Source: Pyronema omphalodes (taxonomy: Eukaryota > Ascomycota > Pezizomycetes > Pezizales > Pyronemataceae). From it: a stretch of 64,000 bases of DNA. Location of the stretch: assembly GCA_024516155.1 (NCBI GenBank), contig JAJJXM010000106.1:1-64000 (forward strand), given 5' to 3'. A program made the position numbers and the translations under genes. Below the pieces are notes generated by a model. That model did no database searches, was not told where the DNA came from, and saw only the letters and a program-made list of their open reading frames with translations. Positions 53,085 to 62,452 of this stretch are shown here, piece by piece (the first letter of the stretch is position 1; the number at the start of each line of letters is the position of its first letter).

Positions 53085-53838
53085 TTTATTTATTTATTTA
53101 TTTATTTATTCATACACGCATCCAACCGTAAGGTTATGGCGGTATCTACAAATTAAGTACAATATTGAGAACCTGGGGGTGATGCCAGGTTCCCACTGGG
53201 TAAGCCCCAGAGCTGTCTATGTGGGTGGGAGTGTAGTCTCCCAAGTCTCGTCATGCAGTTTTTCATCTCGCGTCGTCGGATCCAAGGAGCCCTGTGCGCT
53301 CGGAGGCCACCTCGCCGGGTCGTTCCCCCATTTCCTCCACCCTTCCCCTCCCATATTTAACCATTTTCCCGCCTTTATTCCCTCCACAAATCAGAAACAG
53401 AACGAAAAAAGAAAAATTAACTCCTCCGGGCCACCGCCCCCGCGCCTCCCCTCTCTCCCCTCTCTCTATCCGTATCCTCAACTCCTCTGCGCTCCCTCTC
53501 TCATCCCTCTCCGCTGCTCCCGCCGTCCGCGCCTCTGCCCCATCTCTATCGCCCCGCATCATCGCCTCTCACTCGCCACCGTCTCCTATCGCCTTTCCCG
53601 CGCGCCTCGCATCTTCGCCTTCCCTCCCATCTCACGTCCCTCTTGACCTTCCCCAAAGAAACAAAAGAAAAACAGGAAAAAGTAATCCTCCTCGTCCCCT
53701 CGTTGCTCCTCCTGCCCCTTCTGCCTCGCTCCTCGTCCCCCGTGTCTCCTCCTTCTCTCCTGCCCTTCCTCCTGTCGTCATTCCTATCATTTGTTTATAT
53801 TTATTATTATTTATTTTTTTTTTTTTTTTTTTTTTGCA
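53085..53838 (-). other. LINE-C2 3' module and tail
   Basis: On the minus strand, a run of 22 A (53835-53814) follows the ORF2 stop. Then come about 680 bp of C-type 3' UTR, the hairpin aaccttacggtt, atgcgtgtatgaa and a tail of taaa units (from about 53113 down to 53085). Confidence 0.7.
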
Positions 53839-56526
53839 TTAGTTTTCGTGGGTTTCTGCGTGCTCGTCCGTTAGGTCCAGCAGCGTCCCCCAGCCTGTCG
53901 TCAGTGAACGAGGGGTGTCCTCCTCTGCGGGGTGGGTACTCAACTTCGCGTGTGCCCATTCGGCGGTCGCCACCTTGGTGTCCGAGATCATGGTAGACAG
54001 AGCTTTTGTGCCGGCGGTCGTATACAAGATCGTGGGGAGAGTCAGTTGGCGTCGTCGGGGGATTCGTAATGTACGTCGTAGTTCAGTCCGCTGTGTGTTG
54101 AAGTTCGGGCATGAGAGGATTAGGTGTTTGGGGGTCTGTGGGGGGTGTAGTGGGCAGTGGCATGAGCGGGAGGGGTATTTGGCAGTGGGGGGGTGTGCTA
54201 GGCAGTCCAAGAAATATCCATGGCCTGTACGAAGTCCCAATATAGCTGTCGATATCTTACGCGGGACGGTGGTGTATGCGTTGTCGAGTCTTTTGCGGTG
54301 GGGGGCAGTGTACGTCTTGGGCTTCGGTGACGAAGAGTCCCAATCTACCCAGTCGGTGATATACTGCTCGCGTACCTGGCGTCTAACCCAGGAGAGGGAG
54401 ATCGGGGGAGGAGCGGTTGGATTGAGGGAGGTAGCTGTTTTTGCAAGGAGGTCGGCTGTGTCGTGCCCGGGGATGTCTGTGTGTCCGGGGACCCAATGTA
54501 GAGTGACGGATGCTCCGGATCGGCTAGGAGCGGACACCGTCGTGCGAATCGAGAGGGCCAGTTCTTGGCCGGGGCCGTAGGAGGAGCGGGAGGCGCGAAG
54601 GATTGCTGCTTGATTGTCCGTGAAAATGTGTATTTTTCGGCGGGTGTGTCTGTTGAGGGTGATGATCCTTTGGCAAGTGGCGAGGCAGTCGTGTATAGCT
54701 CTGAGCTCTGCGTCGAAGACTTCGGTTGTGTCGCCCATTGGGATGGATTCTTCCACCCGGTGAGGTAAGCCGTCGGTGATGCAGTATCCCGCTCCGGTTC
54801 TTCCGTTCAATTGTGAACCGTCGGTATATGCAATGATGTTGCGGGGGTCTGCGCGGAGGGTCTGGAGCAACGCTACGTGTGTCGTGGCCGCCTCTGATTT
54901 CGGTAGGGGGGTGATGTTGATTTTGAGGCGGGGGCGCTCCCATGGGGTGGGGTTGGGCTGTGCTGTGTTTTCGATGGTGTCGTCAGGCAGTACCCACTTG
55001 CTGACGGAGCGGAGCATGGTGACGAGATGGGAGGGGGCTGTGCCGGGTGACTGCCATTGGTGGTCATACTCGTGTGGGCTGCAGATGGAGGAGTGAAAGT
55101 GATCGGGGGTGGGGAAGGAGGAGGGGGCTGTGCCGGGTGACTGCCATTGGTGGTCATACTCGTGTGGGCTGCAGATGGAGGAGTGAAAGTGATCGGGAAC
55201 GGGGAAGGAGGAGGGGCAGCGTCTAACTACGGGGTGATTGGGGGGGAGAGAGAGGAGGCGGAGAACGTATTTGCGGGTGCGGTGGTGTAGGCGGACTGAA
55301 ACCGGGGGGATAGCTGCTTCGTTGTGGAGGGCTAAGATTGGCGTCGAGGTGAATGCGTTCAGAATTCGGCGGAGGGCGGAGTTTTGTTGCGTTTGTAGTA
55401 AGTTGGCGAGGCTTTTTTGCCCTGTCCACCAGATCTCGGAGCCAAAGTCGGACCTAGATAGCACACACGCGATGTAAAGGGTTCTCGTCGCAGACGGGGA
55501 CAGACCTGTTTCGTGGCGAGCGAGGCTTCGGAGGGCGTTGAGGGACCTGGCGGCGGCCGTCAGTCTTGTTTTCACATGATAAGAGAAGGAGAGTTTTCTA
55601 TCAAAAAATATTCCAATCCACCGAACCACGTCCGTCCGTCCTCCTTTCGTTCCTGGGGTGATGATTGTTCCGTTGGGCAAGCGTACGCTGACTGCATCGG
55701 TGATCGTGTCTGTGCGGGAGCTGTGGAAGTGCAGCAGCTCCGATTTCGAGTTATCGAATGCTACGGCATTCGTTCGGGCCCATGCGAAGGCGGTGCGAGC
55801 CGCGGCTTCCAGTTCTCGGGCATTTTCTTCTCTGGTACGCCCGTGTGCGACGAGAGCTACGTTGTGCATGTAGCTTGGGGTCCATAGCGTGGGGTGAGTT
55901 GTCTGTAGTTTGTCGAATAGTGGGCGTAGGTAGATGAGGAAGAGGATGGGGGACGCCGGGGAACCTTGGGGGATGCCCGTCCTGATGGGTCGCTGTATGT
56001 CTGTTCGTCCGTCGAACGAGAGGGCCGTTGTTCTGTTGCTTAGGAAGGTCGAACACCAGGAAACAACTGCGGTCGGGCATCCCAGTGCGCGCATTGTCGT
56101 GAGGAGGCGCGCGGAGGAGACATTATCGAAGGCTCCTCGTACATCTAAAAATAGCGCGGAGGTCACCATGCGGCGTCCCGCATTCGCTTCGACCTCGTGC
56201 GTTAGGGCCATTGCAGCGTCGATAGCCGAGCGTTTAGGGCGCCCGCCTATCTGGTCTGCATGTAGTATGTCGTGTGACTCCGCCATGAGGCTGAGCCGAG
56301 TCGCCATAAGTTTTTCTAGAATTTTTCCCATGCAGTTCAGCAACGCAATGGGACGATAGGCCTTAATTGTGCTGTAGTCAGGTTTGTTCGGTTTCGGGAT
56401 AACCACCGTCGTTGCTTCACGCCAGCACCTTGGGTGGTATCCTTTGTCACCTAGCCTTGCGTACAGCGCATCGAATACCTTGGGGATTGCGTCATGGGCT
56501 CTCCTTAGGCATGCGAATGTTATCAT
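53839..56526 (-). pseudogene. LINE-C2 ORF2, RT and RNase H part, inactive active site
   Basis: A continuous 895-codon frame, but the RT catalytic motif reads YMHNVALVAHG, where C1 and C3 have YMDDVALVAHG. Both metal-binding Asp are lost, so polymerase activity is not expected. A 30-residue unit (SFPVPDHFHSSICSPHEYDH and onward) occurs twice through an in-frame 90-bp duplication (about 55033-55212). RNase H is complete (YTDGSQLNGRTGAGY, DAELRAIHDC, FTDNQAAIL, PGHTDIPGHDTAD). The C-terminal CHCPLHPPQTPKHLILSC motif is intact. The RT frame opens upstream of the first ATG, within the linker. Confidence 0.9.
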
Positions 56527-57941
56527 GTCGGGACCGGGGGCTTTCTTGGGGGAGGAGGAGTAAATGGCGTGACGTATTTCTTCGGGGGTAAATGTGTGCC
56601 AGGGGATAATGGGGTGTGTGGGGGGGGTTTGAGTCTGGGGGGCAGCGGGGGGGGGGGGGGGGGGGGTGGGAAGAGAGCCTGAAAGGCGTTTACTTTGCCT
56701 TCGAAGTCAACATGTACCTTGTCTATCCCACCTACCTGGGTCTTCATTGGGGGGGTCAGCTGGGCGCGCCGGGGGTTTGTATATCTGAACGCGGCCCAGA
56801 CATCGGGACCTTCTGCGGCAGCCAGGTATTCTTTCCACAGGGAGTCTTTCGCATGTCGCACTCTTCGGTAGTGGGTGTTCCGGAGGCGTTTGTATTCCGC
56901 ATGATGCGCTGGGAGGCGGGTAGTTTTCCATCTCTTTCGCGCGCTCTGCATGTTCCGTCGAGTTGTGTTAAGTTCCTCCGTCCACCACCTCTTCAAGCGA
57001 GGAGTCGGGGAGAGGGTGGGTGTCGCTTTTTGAGCAGCTGCCTGAATGGAGTCCCGAATGAGAGCGGCCCATTCGTCCAGATTACTTGCGGACGGGTTTG
57101 CGCGGAGGTGTGTCCAGTATGGGTGACTGGCCTCGGCGAGGGTTTGTAGCTCCCTGGTAAAGGTCTCCCAGTCCGTTTTTCGCCAGTTAAGTGGTGGGGC
57201 GGTAGGGGTGGCGGTGTCATGATATGGGTGGAGGGACGTTAGTTGAAAGCGGATGACCTCGTGGTCTGAACCTGTGGCTAGGTCGTCGTCGACTGCCCAG
57301 TTTGTGATTTCCCTTGTCATCGCGGGGGATGTCAGGGTCAGGTCCAGAACCGACGAGCCCGAGCCGTCCTTGTACTGGTGGGTCGGGACGTCGGGGACGT
57401 TCGCCAGATTCCAGTGGTGAGTCTCGATCAATTCCACAATCTCTTCAGCTCGGGCTGTCCTGCGAGTGTTGGAATCCCACAACGGGTGGTGTGCGTTGAG
57501 GTCTCCCGTGATGACACATCGGCGAGGGAGGACGAGGGGGGTGAGGGCTCGGGGTAGGGTGTATAGTTTGGAAAGTGGGTCGCGTTCATTATAGCTGTTA
57601 AGCAAAAAGAAGGGGGGTATTAGGGGTGTGCGGACCTCGAGGACTTGTAGGTCTGGGTCTGCGGTGACATCTGGTCGAGGGGTGACGCTGATGTGGGGGT
57701 TCAAACGAGAGACGTAGGCGGCGGTCCGGTTGACCTTGTGATAACCGCGGGGGGGAAGCAAAAGAATGAAGTTGGGGTGGGTTATAGCGAATTTGGGGTC
57801 CTTGACGTTTACCTCTTGGACAAGAATGATGTCGGTGGTAGCGCTTGCTGTATTTAGCAGCGTCGTGAGGGCGGTGGTGCTGCGATTCGTGTTGTGGGAC
57901 ACGATGCGGAGGGTCGCCGCTGATGAATGTTGTCTATTCAT
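56523..57941 (-). CDS. LINE-C2 ORF2, endonuclease part
   Basis: APE-type endonuclease with SHNTNRSTTAL, LVQEVNVKDPKF, TGDLNAHHPLWDS, LDLTLTSPA and GSDHEVIRF, the expected metal and catalytic residues. It is followed by the conserved Trp-rich linker (KRWWTEELNTTRR). The ATG at 57941 overlaps the ORF1 stop by 8 bases. At the 20-G run (56647-56666) the frame leaves the RT frame and ends at 56523. The endonuclease nicks the target DNA to prime reverse transcription. Confidence 0.88.
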   Translation of the reverse strand: MNRQHSSAATLRIVSHNTNRSTTALTTLLNTASATTDIILVQEVNVKDPKFAITHPNFILLLPPRGYHKVNRTAAYVSRLNPHISVTPRPDVTADPDLQVLEVRTPLIPPFFLLNSYNERDPLSKLYTLPRALTPLVLPRRCVITGDLNAHHPLWDSNTRRTARAEEIVELIETHHWNLANVPDVPTHQYKDGSGSSVLDLTLTSPAMTREITNWAVDDDLATGSDHEVIRFQLTSLHPYHDTATPTAPPLNWRKTDWETFTRELQTLAEASHPYWTHLRANPSASNLDEWAALIRDSIQAAAQKATPTLSPTPRLKRWWTEELNTTRRNMQSARKRWKTTRLPAHHAEYKRLRNTHYRRVRHAKDSLWKEYLAAAEGPDVWAAFRYTNPRRAQLTPPMKTQVGGIDKVHVDFEGKVNAFQALFPPPPPPPPLPPRLKPPPHTPLSPGTHLPPKKYVTPFTPPPPRKPPVPT

Positions 57942-59853
57942 CGGCGGTCATGGTGGTATCGGTAATGGGGTCGGTTTCGGCGGGGATGTTGTCGTAGGTG
58001 GTGTCTGGGCGGGTTTTGAGCCATGCCTCTCGCACAATTCCTATTTTCACTGGGCATTCAGTGCTGTATGCTGCGTGTTGAGTGTCAGCATGTCCTGCGG
58101 CTACGCAGTTCGAGCATCTGTAAACGGTGTGGATGCACTTCCTGCCCTTCTGTTTGGGGCATTCTCCACAGAAGTGGTATTCCGTTGGGTGTACGGCGGC
58201 GCATATGGCGCAGGTAGGTCCGTTGTCGGCGGCGCACGTTGCGTGGTGGTGGCCAAACTTCTGGCACCTACGACATTGGTCGATGGGCCTGGCGGAGAAG
58301 AACTCGGTGACTTTTCGTGGTTCGAACAGGACGACGACCTTCGTGCGTTTCAATGTGTTGTAGTCGTTGAGAGAGTTGAGGGCGATCATGACGCTCGACG
58401 CCGACTTACCGGCCCGTTTGTCGGGGTGAGATATGTATCGCTGTGGTTGGGTTAAGCTGACGGAGTGGTTTCGCTCGATCTCGGCTTGCAGTTTTTGCAT
58501 GCCTTCTTCGGAGTCTGGGTAGTACTCGGTTGGTATGCCGTGGACCGCCAGTTTGTACCACTTCTCGTTTATGCGGGGGGGCAGCAACGTAGGGGTGTAC
58601 TGTGCGGGCGGCTTCGAGTATAAGGGGCAGGAGGGGGGTAATATCGGCGGGTGCAGTTTGGGGGGGGGGGGGGTCAAAATAAGGTTTCCTTTCACATTCT
58701 TCTTCACCATCGAGATGGAGACCTTCTCAGAAACATTTGCTGCGCGCAAGGCGTCGTTGACGGCTGTTCCGATTGCTATCTTGGAGCTCTCTGGGAAGGA
58801 ACGGGGATCCGGGCATGGGATAATAATGTTGGTGGGGGGGGGGGATTCTTTCTTTTGGGCCTTGGCGGGTTTGGTGGTTTGTTTAGGAGGTGTAGGGGTA
58901 GCAGCGGGGAATAACTTCTTCGTTGCGGGTACTTCTTCTTGCCATGGGGTGGAGGGGTTCTGATCGGGGCGTGGGGCGTGGACGGGGAGGGGGATCTTGT
59001 GTTTCTTGAGCTCGTTCTCGGCATCAAGACAGCGCTTCTTCCAGTAGGCAAGTTCCTTAGGGGAGGGGGCAGCGGGGGTGGGGGCGTGAATAGAGGGGAG
59101 ATCGTTGGATTCGGGGGAGGGTGAGGCGGGGGTAGTGGGGTTCTCGGGGGTGGAGGATGATTCGACGGGGGAGAGGAGGGCGGAGATGTCTTCGTTGGGG
59201 AGTATGACGGGGGCAATGCGGGACAGGAGGTCATGGACAGCACGGATTGTAGACTGGTATTTGTGGATGGATCGGAACGCTTGGGTGACTCTGTCGTTCG
59301 TGGCTTTGTCGGCGTGTCGAAACATGTCCGTGGCGGTGTTGAGATTGTCGTTGAGTTGGTCGATGGATGTTGCGAGGCTGTCGGTGGCAGGGTTGGTAGT
59401 CAGGGGGTTGTCGGTGTCACGGCGGAGGCGTTGGACTCCAGCGGGAACGGGGGTGGAGTCGGCGGCGATGTGGGTGATGGAGTGGGCGGTGGAGGCAGCT
59501 GGGCGTTTCTTCGATTTGTCGGCTTGGCGTTGAACGGTGTACTTGGGGTCGGGGTTGGTCAATACGTCGGGGGTGTCATTGTTGTCAGGTAGGGTTTTCT
59601 TATTGTGGGGGGTTTTGGGGGGAGCGTTATTGGTGTTGCGCGCGACGGGGGTGGGGGAGCTTTCGCGGGAAGACGCGTCTTCGTCGCTAGAGTCATCGCT
59701 GACGTCAGAGCACGTGTCTACGTGCATTTCCGTGTCGGACGCGTCGGACCCTTGCGGCTCTGCGTTAGCGCGTTTTTCCTTCCCGAGTGCTCGAGGGGGC
59801 GCTTTGTCGGGGGGGAGGGGCTGTTTCTCAACAGCGGAGGATCGGGTGGGCAT
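57934..59853 (-). CDS. LINE-C2 ORF1, 639 aa, open
   Basis: The start MPTRSSAVEK is as in C1 and C3. Acidic Ser-rich N-terminus; helical segment DQLNDNLNTATDMFRHADKA; Pro-rich middle; then INEKWYKLAVHGIPTEY and three Cys clusters (CRRCQKFGHHHATC, CAICAAVHPTEYHFC, CSNCVAAGHADTQHAAYSTEC). Compared with C3, the 14-G tract (58660-58673) shifts the frame and an extra G near 58594 restores it. About 25-30 residues between are thus out of the family frame. The knuckles are intact. Confidence 0.88.
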   Translation of the reverse strand: MPTRSSAVEKQPLPPDKAPPRALGKEKRANAEPQGSDASDTEMHVDTCSDVSDDSSDEDASSRESSPTPVARNTNNAPPKTPHNKKTLPDNNDTPDVLTNPDPKYTVQRQADKSKKRPAASTAHSITHIAADSTPVPAGVQRLRRDTDNPLTTNPATDSLATSIDQLNDNLNTATDMFRHADKATNDRVTQAFRSIHKYQSTIRAVHDLLSRIAPVILPNEDISALLSPVESSSTPENPTTPASPSPESNDLPSIHAPTPAAPSPKELAYWKKRCLDAENELKKHKIPLPVHAPRPDQNPSTPWQEEVPATKKLFPAATPTPPKQTTKPAKAQKKESPPPTNIIIPCPDPRSFPESSKIAIGTAVNDALRAANVSEKVSISMVKKNVKGNLILTPPPPKLHPPILPPSCPLYSKPPAQYTPTLLPPRINEKWYKLAVHGIPTEYYPDSEEGMQKLQAEIERNHSVSLTQPQRYISHPDKRAGKSASSVMIALNSLNDYNTLKRTKVVVLFEPRKVTEFFSARPIDQCRRCQKFGHHHATCAADNGPTCAICAAVHPTEYHFCGECPKQKGRKCIHTVYRCSNCVAAGHADTQHAAYSTECPVKIGIVREAWLKTRPDTTYDNIPAETDPITDTTMTADE

Positions 59854-60149
59854 CGGAAGTTCGGAATAAGTTGTTTCTGCGGTAGCGACAAGGAATCCGC
59901 GATTGAGATGATGATTTTTGATGTGGGTGGAGGGTGGTGTTGATGGGACCGGTTTGCGGGGCTTTTCTCAGGGGCCCGAAAACTCCCTTTCGATGAAAAC
60001 TCAACGAAAAAGAGAGGGCCTGATCTGGAAAGGCTGCGAATAGGTAATTCGGGGCTGCCGAACAATAATCCGCGATAAAATCTTGCGATTTCGGCGTGGT
60101 TGTTGAAAAGGCAGGGGGGGGTCGCTCTTTGCTGGGTGGTGGTGTCCAC
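59854..60149 (-). other. LINE-C2 5' leader
   Basis: On the minus strand it begins ggtggacaccaccacccagc, then aaagagcgacc, a C-run and ctgccttttcaacaaccacg. It is shared with C1 (from about 16785) and C3 (to 42671). It probably contains the internal promoter. No gene is present. Confidence 0.6.
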
Positions 60150-60159
60150 CCCGTTTCAG

Positions 60160-61292
60160 TTGTTCGAATGCTGATTTAGCCGCGTCGTCCCATTTCCATG
60201 TTACATCCTTTCTCGTCAGTTTTGTAAGAGGCGCCGTTATTTTGCTAAAATCCCGGATAAACCTCCTATAGAAGTTGGCAAACCCTATGAAACTCTGGAT
60301 TCCCTTCATGTTTGTTGGTTCCCTCCATTCTGCCACTGCTTTTACCTTTTCCGGATCCATCCGTATCCCCGTTGGTGATATGATATATCCCAAATACTCC
60401 GTCTCCGTGTTGTGAAACTCGCGTTCTGAGGCCTTGAGCCTCAGCTTTACCTTATCCACCCATTCCAAAACCTTCCTTACATGTTGTTGGTGTTGATGCA
60501 GATCATCCGAGTAGATGAGGATGTCGTCAAGATATGCCAGACAGAAGATGTCTAGATAGTCGCAGAGGACCTCGTTCATCCACCTCTGGAAGGATGCTGG
60601 AGCGTTGGTAAGACCGAATGGCATGACCAAATACTCGAGAAGACCGTATTTCGTCCGAAAAGCAGTCTTCCATTCGTCCCCCTTCGCAATTCGCAGGTTA
60701 TCATAGGCATCGCGCACGTCGAGTTTCGTGTATATTTTTCCATTGGATAGGCGATCCAATGTTTCCCCTATCAACGGGAGAGGTGTTCTATCCTTCACTG
60801 TGATTTCCTTGAGTCCCCGATAGTCCACACAGAGTCTCAGTGTGCCATCCTTCTTTTTTACAAAATGTATCGGGGCCCCCGCCGGTGATGTTGAGCGGCG
60901 TATCCATCCCTTCTCCAGACTAGTGTCCAAGTATTCCTTCAACGTCCTCAGCCTTCCCTCGTCCAATGCTCGAAGGGGTTCGAATGGCGGAACCCCTCCC
61001 TTCACCAACGGAATCCGATGGTTGTGATGGCGGTGTGGGGGTCGTCCCGACAGCTCTTCCTTATCGAATACATGCAAGAAGTCATGATATTCGACTGGAA
61101 CAATATCACTGTCTGAGCGCGGGGTCGGTTCCTGCCGTTGAGAGTTGGCTGAACCCGGGGATAAGGGCACCTGAACGGAGTTATACTGAACGTCCTGTGG
61201 CGATCCCATGGCGGCGTAAGCGATCCAGTCGAAGGTTCCTCCCCGTTCCTCGTCATCTTCCTCCTCCAAAGCTCCCCACGGTCCGTCCGGTC
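60160..61292 (-). CDS. M pol, reverse transcriptase part
   Basis: A Gly/Glu-rich linker (ALEEEDDEERGGTFDW) leads into the RT: VPVEYHDFLHVFDKEEL, HFVKKKDGTLRLCVDYRGL, TKLDVRDAYDNLRI, MPFGLTNAPASFQRWMNEVL and catalytic FCLAYLDDILIYSDD. The connection region has GFANFYRRFIRDFSKITAPL. There is no stop or shift in this part. The upstream end is cut by the hAT insertion near 61293, and the downstream end by LINE-C2. It is clearly a different chromovirus family from G1/G2. Confidence 0.9.
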
Positions 61293-61661
61293 CAGTCCTG
61301 GCTGCGGACTGGACTGGACTACATATCACAGTCCGGTCCGGCGCTTGGACTGGGACTGGCAGTCATTTCCAAACTGTGGACCGGACCGCCTGTGGGTGAC
61401 TATAGGTGACCGCCGGAGCACAACCTATCACTCGCAGGTGACCGTGGGTGACTGCAGGTGACTGCATGTCAGGTTTTGCCCACGCAAAAAATTGCAACAG
61501 CAATGTGGGTAATATCTAGTGCTATGAACTTTCTTGATGATGATTTTACAGCAGATAAGCAAAATATCACTAAGTTTACAAATTTTCTATGCCTATTTCT
61601 GTGAATTTTTCGATATTTTCCCTAATATTTCCCATCCATTTCACAACAAAAAATTGCTTCG
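61293..61661. repeat. hAT terminal region with subterminal repeats
   Basis: GGTGAC occurs five times in about 70 bp (61390-61465), mostly as gggtgact or aggtgact/c. Alternating cagtcc, ggtccgg and ggactgg motifs fill 61285-61390. Clustered subterminal hexamers are known transposase-binding sites in hAT elements. 61500-61661 is A/T-rich 3' UTR without genes. Confidence 0.65.
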
Positions 61662-62286
61662 TTATGTAGCTATCGTTGTCTTCGACAGCGCCGAGAGCAT
61701 ATCATCGAGGTCACTTAACTGAGTTGATGCTGCGGTAATAAGACCATTTCTTGACCAACTTTTCAGGCATTCCAAAGCACTGATAGCGTCATCACTGAGG
61801 CTGCAGCGGCGGTCGCTAATAGTAAGTTTAGCACCGCTGAAAACACGCTCTGGCTCAGCAGACATCGCCGGTATGGTTAAATATTCCAGCGCCATACGTG
61901 CTAGGTCCTTCCAACGTGCTTCTGAACGCTTAGAAACCCAGTATTGAATGACACTGTTTCCCAAATGATCTTCAAGAGGAGGCTCCCGTTGAAAAGCATC
62001 CATAGCATCCCGAGACTGACTGTCAGAAGACTGTAGCCAGCGCCGTCTGCGTCTCCAACGGGGAAGAGCTGGGTCATCATCATCATCCCCAGCATCCTGC
62101 TCAGCTTGAATTCCTCCCCCTTGCCCTCTATATGATGTCCTCCAAATCTGATTCACCGTGAATTCTGCCCGCTCAATCCAGTCCGGCTTATCTTCCCATT
62201 CTTGTTGAAACCATGCAAGTTTCATTGTAGGATCGAGGGCAACAGCTACTACGTATGCAGGACATCTATCTGTGAGTCCATAATAT
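61662..62286 (-). CDS. hAT transposase, last exon
   Basis: After the splice acceptor the frame gives YYGLTDRCPAYVVAVALDP and KLAWFQQEWEDKPDW, the region after the catalytic core in hAT transposases. An Asp-rich stretch (GDDDDDPAL) follows. Then comes the hAT C-terminal dimerisation domain: WVSKRSEARWKDLARMALEY, IPAMSAEPERVFSGAKLTIS and DRRCSLSDDAISALECL. It ends at 61662. The transposase would cut and paste the element. The frame is intact here. Confidence 0.88.
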
Positions 62287-62350
62287 CTAGTTAAAGTTCC
62301 ATAAGTTAGCCCACAAATAACAGAGAAAAGTCTTGCATGAGGGAACAAAC
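62287..62350 (-). other. 64-nt intron in the hAT transposase gene
   Basis: On the minus strand the donor is GTTTGT (from 62350), a CTAAC lies at about 62309-62305 and the acceptor CTAG ends at 62287. Splicing turns gat aa + a tat tat into Asp-Lys-Tyr-Tyr, matching the conserved LDKYY.LTD of hAT transposases. Unspliced, the frame shifts. Confidence 0.8.
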
Positions 62351-62452
62351 TTATCAAGAATATCCCAGGCATTGTTGATCATCGTGATCAGGTGTCCGCT
62401 GTTCCCCTCTACAGAATAGAGTCTCTTCGCATTCTCCAAGTCTGTCAATAGC
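62351..62452 (-). CDS. hAT transposase, internal exon piece
   Basis: It encodes LTDLENAKRLYSVEGNSGHL and INNAWDILDK, directly preceding the intron. It is separated from the next upstream codons by the solo LTR. Removing the LTR and one gctat copy joins it in frame to the piece at 63862-64000. Confidence 0.82.

Larger units (their letters stand above)
53085..60149 (-). mobile_element. LINE-C2, full-length two-ORF LINE, 7.1 kb
   Basis: It is flanked by a 10-bp TSD cccgtttcag (53075-53084, 60150-60159) in M pol. It is the best-preserved C copy: ORF1 639 codons and RT/RNase H 895 codons are both open. Defects are a frame change at a 20-G run in the EN-RT linker and an altered RT active site. No other element interrupts it. 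Confidence 0.92.
28302..61292 (-). mobile_element. M, minus-strand Ty3/gypsy chromovirus with a third ORF, heavily nested
   Basis: Reading on the minus strand: RT (61292-60160), LINE C2, a short RT/RNase H joint (53074-52970), LINE D, then RNase H, integrase and chromodomain (31831-29929), ORF3 (29923-28943) and 3' LTR (29049-28302). Both LINE junctions restore the reading frame once one TSD copy is removed. Gag, protease and 5' LTR lie beyond the window because a hAT element is inserted near 61293. M is inserted in the RT gene of G2. Confidence 0.85.
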
